Part shown: piece after piece, positions 8,043-10,991 of the stretch
Layout: each line of letters begins with the position of its first letter
Position numbering within the stretch: position 1 is the stretch's first letter
DNA from: an uncultured Eubacteriales bacterium
GTDB lineage: Bacteria > Bacillota > Clostridia > Oscillospirales > Oscillospiraceae
Length of the DNA: 10,991 nucleotides
Direction of reading: 5' to 3'
Assembly (NCBI GenBank): GCA_949744025.1
Contig: CATJWA010000196.1
Location: 1-10,991 of the forward strand
Program-made: the position numbers and the translations under genes
The notes under the pieces: model-generated
The model's database searches: none
Seen by the model: the letters and a program-made list of their open reading frames with translations, nothing else
What the model was told of the DNA's origin: nothing

Positions 8043-8690
8043 TCACTGAGCGTCCTCTGCAGCCATGTCGCCCGCATTGGGATAGCCGCGCAGCTCGTAT
8101 AAATCCGTCGGAGTGTAGCTGACGCACAGCTGCGCTCCCTCGTCCAGAGAGTTGAACCACAGCAGCCAGCGCAGCGTCTCGTCGGAAACGTCCTCAGCGT
8201 CGTACCAAGTGTCAATATAGCGCACACGCAGGGTATCGCGCTGCTGGAAAACGCGCCAGACGCCGTCGATGTTTACCTCCACTGTGCTGCCGGGACCTGA
8301 CTGCCAGCCGTATCCGCTGCCGAAGTTGGACTGACCGTTCTCGCTCGGGCGCTCCCAGCTCTCGACGCTGGAGCTGATTTGTCCGTCCATCATGCCGCAG
8401 CGCGGCTCGTCAGAAGTCTCGCCCGTGTCGCAGTACAGCTCGCCGCCGAGCATAAGCATGGGGATTTTATCCGCGTGGGTCTCGGACTCGGACTGCTCGC
8501 CGCCCTCTGTGCCCTCATCATTTTCCGCCGGCGGCACATCCTCCGGAGCGGGAGGCTCATTACGTGTTAGATTGAGCGGAGCGGCACTGCCGGAGCCTGA
8601 GTCGGGGGCGGACACCGGCTCTTTTTCAGCGCAGCCGGCCAGCAGACAGGCGCACAGAAAAACACAGACGAAAAAAATATTTTTTTTCAT
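8043..8690 (-). CDS. Lipoprotein with acidic linker and a Firmicutes 'RCGxMDGxI...QSNFGxGY' domain
   Basis: Encodes 215 residues. A basic, hydrophobic signal peptide ends in the lipobox L-A-G-C with Cys20, so the protein is predicted to be membrane-anchored outside the cell. Residues 21-75 form a Pro/Glu/Ser-rich linker of low complexity. The folded part has IPMLMLGGELYCDTG (76-90), RCGMMDGQISSSVE (97-110), QSNFGSGYGW (120-129) and IDGVWRVF (141-148). I recall this segment from clostridial lipoproteins and from C-termini of some BlaR1/M56-type proteins, where its role is not known. A further 65 residues rich in Trp, Tyr and Asp follow (TLRWLLWFNSLDEG). AAGGAGG lies 8 nt before the ATG at 8690. 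It is downstream of the two-component genes on the same strand, which makes it a possible target or sensor partner, but a terminator separates them. Confidence 0.8.
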   Translation of the reverse strand: MKKNIFFVCVFLCACLLAGCAEKEPVSAPDSGSGSAAPLNLTRNEPPAPEDVPPAENDEGTEGGEQSESETHADKIPMLMLGGELYCDTGETSDEPRCGMMDGQISSSVESWERPSENGQSNFGSGYGWQSGPGSTVEVNIDGVWRVFQQRDTLRVRYIDTWYDAEDVSDETLRWLLWFNSLDEGAQLCVSYTPTDLYELRGYPNAGDMAAEDAQ

Positions 8691-8755
8691 GGGAACATCC
8701 TCCTTGCTTTTTACGTCTAATAAACATGAGACGGTATAAAAAAGAAAAAGTTCCC
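8691..8755 (-). promoter_or_regulatory. Structured leader of the second lipoprotein gene
   Basis: Nested arms surround the ribosome binding site: GTTCCC (8750-8755) with GGGAAC (8691-8696), an A/T-run pair just inside, and AGACG (8729-8733) with CGTCT (8714-8718). Folded as RNA, the AAGGAGG would sit in a bulge between two helices, immediately before the ATG. No convincing -35/-10 pair was found in this AT-rich stretch. Confidence 0.3.
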
Positions 8756-8834
8756 GAAAAAATAATAAAACCTCAGGGAGCCCGCGCCGGCCCCTCTAAT
8801 CGTAAAGCAGGGTACTTTGCCCCCTGCCTTACGA
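8755..8834 (-). terminator. Double-hairpin terminator after the histidine kinase gene
   Basis: The first hairpin pairs TCGTAAAGCAGGG (8800-8812) with CCCTGCCTTACGA (8822-8834), 13 pairs including one G-U, and contains the kinase stop codon (8831-8829). The second pairs 8775-8782 with 8789-8795 with one bulged base, and is followed on the minus strand by a T-rich run (about 8770-8754). The second hairpin plus T-run is the more conventional terminator. Confidence 0.65.
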
Positions 8835-10157
8835 TTCGACGATCGGAAGTATAACCTCTGCTACGAAATGGTCCGCATCGCCGCCGGTTTTGAAAATCCC
8901 GCCGAGCTGAGAGACTATTTTGTCGCAGGTCTGAAGCCCGATTTTGCTGCTTTCGACTATATTGCGTTTTTTGTCTATGCTGTTTGAGACGCATATGGAC
9001 AAGCGCTCGTTGCCAAGCTTTTCCGAGAGGATTATCACGGGCTTTGCAATATCGGCATATTTGCGCACGTTGCTGAGAAGATTGTCGAATACCCGCTTGA
9101 GGTGCAGCGCGTCTACATGTATGCTGCACTGACCCTCAAACTTTATGCTGCGCACGTCAAAGCCCGCGTCGGCGAGCTCTATGGCGCTCTCGCCTATGAG
9201 CTGGTCGAGCAGGATGCCGGCGTCGTAGGTTTCCGGCTCGAGCGCAATTTCCGAGCTGCCAAAAACGAGAAAGTATTTGAACAGCTCGTCGGTCAGCTCC
9301 TTGAGCTCCATTGCCTTGGCATGTGCGCTTTGAATGAAATGCTTTTGCTGCTGTAAATCGGCGTATTCGCTGCCCTCCAAAAGCTCAAGATAGCCTATCA
9401 TGGCGGTCATGGGTGTGCGCAGGTCGTGAGAGATGGCGGTTATAAGCGAGCTGTTGGCCTGCCAGGCAGTGCGCTCGCTGTCCATGCGCTCGATTATCGA
9501 CCGGCGCATGTCGTCCATCTCATGGCCGAGCAGGGCAAGCTCGTCGTGCCCGCGGACGTATATCTCTCGCTTGAGGTCTCCATGGCCTATCTCATACGCG
9601 CAGTCCGCCAGAGAGATTACGCGGAAGGTTATGCGGTGGACATATATGAGCATTATCAGGATGATTCCTAAACAGGCCAGCATAACCGAGACAAAGGTAC
9701 ACAGCGCGTACTGCCTGGATTGTGAGCTTTCGTTTATGGTTACCTGGTATATCCCGTCCGTGAAGGTCATGTAATATATACCCTCGCCGGCGGAGGGAGC
9801 GCGGTTTCGCTCCTCGGGCGTCAGCTCCGTGCTTGTGGCTCCCCAGCTTCCAGCCTCCACGCGCATGAACTCCGTGCGCAGTGTTATGCTCACATAGGGC
9901 TGGCGCATGGCCCAGGCACCGAGCTGCGCGCTGTCGCGCGACGAGAGCTGGTTAGACTGCACATAGGTTCTGAGATTGTTGTACACCTCCACGCGCCGGG
10001 ATGACACCGCCTCAGAGCTCATGTAGTATTTTTCCACGATAAAATTCCCAAGGGCGCGCGCGCCGAAATACACCGGCACCGCGCTGGCAAGCGCCAGCAG
10101 CAGCACAAGCAGCACGCGCGCGTTGAGAGAGTGGATGAACTTAACCTTTTTAGTCAA
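8829..10157 (-). CDS. Membrane sensor histidine kinase, VanS-like
   Basis: Encodes 442 residues. Membrane span 1 is at about 14-34, an extracytoplasmic sensor region of about 115 residues follows, and span 2 is at about 152-174. A HAMP linker (175-225) leads into the HisKA segment ISHDLRTPMTAMIGYLELL with phospho-acceptor His244, then an ATP-binding domain with the N box RVFDNLLSNVRKYA (Asn359, Asn363). The ATP lid is atypical: the usual DxGxG G1 box is replaced by SNSIDKK (391-397) and the G2 region reads SSKIGLQTCDKIVSQLGG. I recall this variant from VanS-type clostridial kinases, so activity is likely kept. The start is a TTG (10157-10155) with AAGGG 8 nt upstream; it overlaps the response regulator stop by 8 nt, and no better start exists before the first membrane span. 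The ligand is unknown. Confidence 0.92.
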   Translation of the reverse strand: MTKKVKFIHSLNARVLLVLLLALASAVPVYFGARALGNFIVEKYYMSSEAVSSRRVEVYNNLRTYVQSNQLSSRDSAQLGAWAMRQPYVSITLRTEFMRVEAGSWGATSTELTPEERNRAPSAGEGIYYMTFTDGIYQVTINESSQSRQYALCTFVSVMLACLGIILIMLIYVHRITFRVISLADCAYEIGHGDLKREIYVRGHDELALLGHEMDDMRRSIIERMDSERTAWQANSSLITAISHDLRTPMTAMIGYLELLEGSEYADLQQQKHFIQSAHAKAMELKELTDELFKYFLVFGSSEIALEPETYDAGILLDQLIGESAIELADAGFDVRSIKFEGQCSIHVDALHLKRVFDNLLSNVRKYADIAKPVIILSEKLGNERLSICVSNSIDKKRNIVESSKIGLQTCDKIVSQLGGIFKTGGDADHFVAEVILPIVES

Positions 10158-10842
10158 TCTGATAGCCCTTTCCCCAAACGGTGCGTATTATTTTCGGGGA
10201 CGAGGCGTCGTCCTCGACCTTTTTGCGCAGATTGAGAATGTGCACCATCACGGTGTTGGTCGACGAGGGCAGGTATTTTTCCTGCCAGACCTGCTCATAC
10301 AGCTCCTGGGCGGAAACAACGCTGCCGCGGCGGCGAAGAAGGGATTAAAGGATGCTGTACTCCTTGTCCGTCAGCTCCAGCGGCGTGGCCTCGCGCGTTA
10401 CGCTCCGGCGCGACAAATCAATGGTGAGGGAGGACACGCTCATGCCCGCGTCCGTTTTGCCGCGGTAGAGCTTATAGCGGCGCAGAAGCGATTCCACCTT
10501 TGCCAGCAGCACGGCCTGGGAGAAGGGCTTGCTGAGAAAATCGTCCCCGCCGCTGCGATAGGCGTCAAGCCGGTCGTCCTCGCCGGTTTTGGCGGTGAGA
10601 AAGAGTATGGGCGCATTGGAATAAGCGCGGATGGCGCTGCAGGCCTCCGTGCCGGAAAGGCCGGGCATCATTACGTCCAATATTATCAGGTCGAGGTCGG
10701 GATGCATCGCCGCGAAATTGACGGCGCTCGATCCGTCGCCGGCCTCGGAGACGATGTAACCGTGCCTTTCCAGCAGCAGACGCAGCACGTCACGGATGTC
10801 AGGCTCGTCGTCAACTACAAGAATATGGGATCCATCATACAA
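10150..10842 (-). pseudogene. OmpR/VanR-type response regulator interrupted by an in-frame stop
   Basis: The reading frame encodes a normal two-domain transcription factor except for one TAA. The receiver domain is complete: acidic pocket D11-D12-E13, phospho-acceptor D56 in LIILDVMMPG, T83 and K105 in LSKPF. The DNA-binding domain begins ...LELTDKEYSIL (to residue 165), then TAA at 10347-10345, then the same frame continues 64 codons with SLLRRRGSVVSAQELYEQVW, NTVMVHILNLRKKVE and a normal end VWGKGYQID before TAA at 10152-10150. With the stop ignored it would be 230 residues, a typical OmpR length. The start is a TTG at 10842-10840 with GGAGG 8 nt upstream; a GTG at 10851 overlaps that site and is less likely. 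As written, the product is a 165-residue receiver with only the beginning of the winged helix and should not bind DNA. A sequencing error is a real alternative. Confidence 0.85.
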
Positions 10843-10893
10843 AACAAACACCTCCGCTCTGGCAAAAATACTCAGCTCTGCCTTATAGGTGTT

Positions 10894-10924
10894 ATCTTAC
10901 CATATTTTTCGCCGTTTTGCACAA
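10894..10924 (-). promoter_or_regulatory. Candidate promoter of the two-component operon
   Basis: On the minus strand TAAGAT (10899-10894) is preceded by TGG, an extended -10 element, with a loose -35 TTGTGC (10924-10919) at the long spacing of 19 bp. Weak -35 and extended -10 fit an activated promoter. Transcription would start near 10887, about 45 nt before the regulator start. Confidence 0.45.
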
Positions 10925-10938
10925 GCTTTACACGCACA

Positions 10939-10954
10939 TTTAAGAAAGCTTAAG
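10939..10954 (-). promoter_or_regulatory. Tandem CTTAA half-sites upstream of the two-component promoter
   Basis: CTTAAG (10954-10949) and CTTAAA (10944-10939) on the minus strand are spaced exactly 10 bp apart and end about 14 bp upstream of the candidate -35. Direct repeats with one helical turn of spacing are the usual binding-site form for OmpR-family regulators, so this may be an autoregulatory site. Short AT-rich repeats also arise by chance. Confidence 0.35.
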
Positions 10955-10991
10955 AGGAAAAACGCGCGGATTGATGCTAAAATGATGCCAT

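Noticed and set aside
10123..10953. A 276-codon plus-strand frame opposite the response regulator
   Set aside because: It is antisense to a recognisable receiver and winged-helix reading frame and lacks a convincing start signal or motif.

Overview
This window looks like ordinary chromosomal DNA from a GC-rich member of the Clostridia, probably related to Oscillospirales or Ruminococcaceae. That placement is inference. It rests on strong AGGAGG-type ribosome binding sites, several GTG and TTG starts, a SpoVB-type flippase, a clostridial P-loop ATPase family, a VanR/VanS-like two-component pair and a lipoprotein domain typical of Firmicutes. Almost all the DNA is accounted for by ten genes and one interrupted gene. 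I see no phage, transposon, CRISPR array, tRNA or rRNA.

Layout from left to right. (1) A 5' fragment of a P-loop ATPase gene (minus, runs off the left edge) is divergent from a GNAT acetyltransferase gene (plus, 424-948). Their intergenic region has a candidate promoter with a 14-bp palindrome in its spacer. (2) A shared hairpin terminator separates the acetyltransferase gene from a small, AT-richer lipoprotein gene (minus, 965-1360). (3) A SpoVB-like flippase gene (minus, 1456-2871) lies 67 bp downstream of recG (minus, 2939-4993), with a nested inverted repeat in the gap that touches the flippase ribosome binding site. (4) recG is divergent from a mobA-like gene (plus, 5123-5704). The two promoters appear to use the same palindromic TTGCAA as their -35 element. 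(5) mobA converges on feoB with 5 bp between the stop codons. feoA and feoB (minus, 7913-5710) form a translationally coupled ferrous-iron uptake operon with a palindrome-rich leader. (6) A second lipoprotein gene (minus, 8043-8690) follows a two-component system. In that system the histidine kinase gene (minus, 8829-10157) overlaps the end of an OmpR/VanR-type response regulator gene (minus, 10842-10150).

The clearest anomaly is in the response regulator. The receiver domain is complete, but an in-frame TAA (10347-10345) falls at the start of the DNA-binding domain. The same frame then stays open and encodes a normal winged helix to the expected C-terminus. This is either a recent nonsense mutation, a base-calling or assembly error, or, less likely, readthrough. 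It also removes the ribosome flow that would normally feed the overlapping TTG start of the kinase.

Functionally the window combines iron import (FeoAB), DNA repair and fork rescue (RecG), a molybdenum-cofactor step (MobA), envelope functions (flippase, two lipoproteins) and signal transduction. Apart from FeoA-FeoB and the regulator-kinase pair, the genes do not form one obvious pathway. I did not find a convincing new multi-gene system. The most interesting signals are regulatory: the shared -35, the nested inverted repeats and the interrupted regulator.
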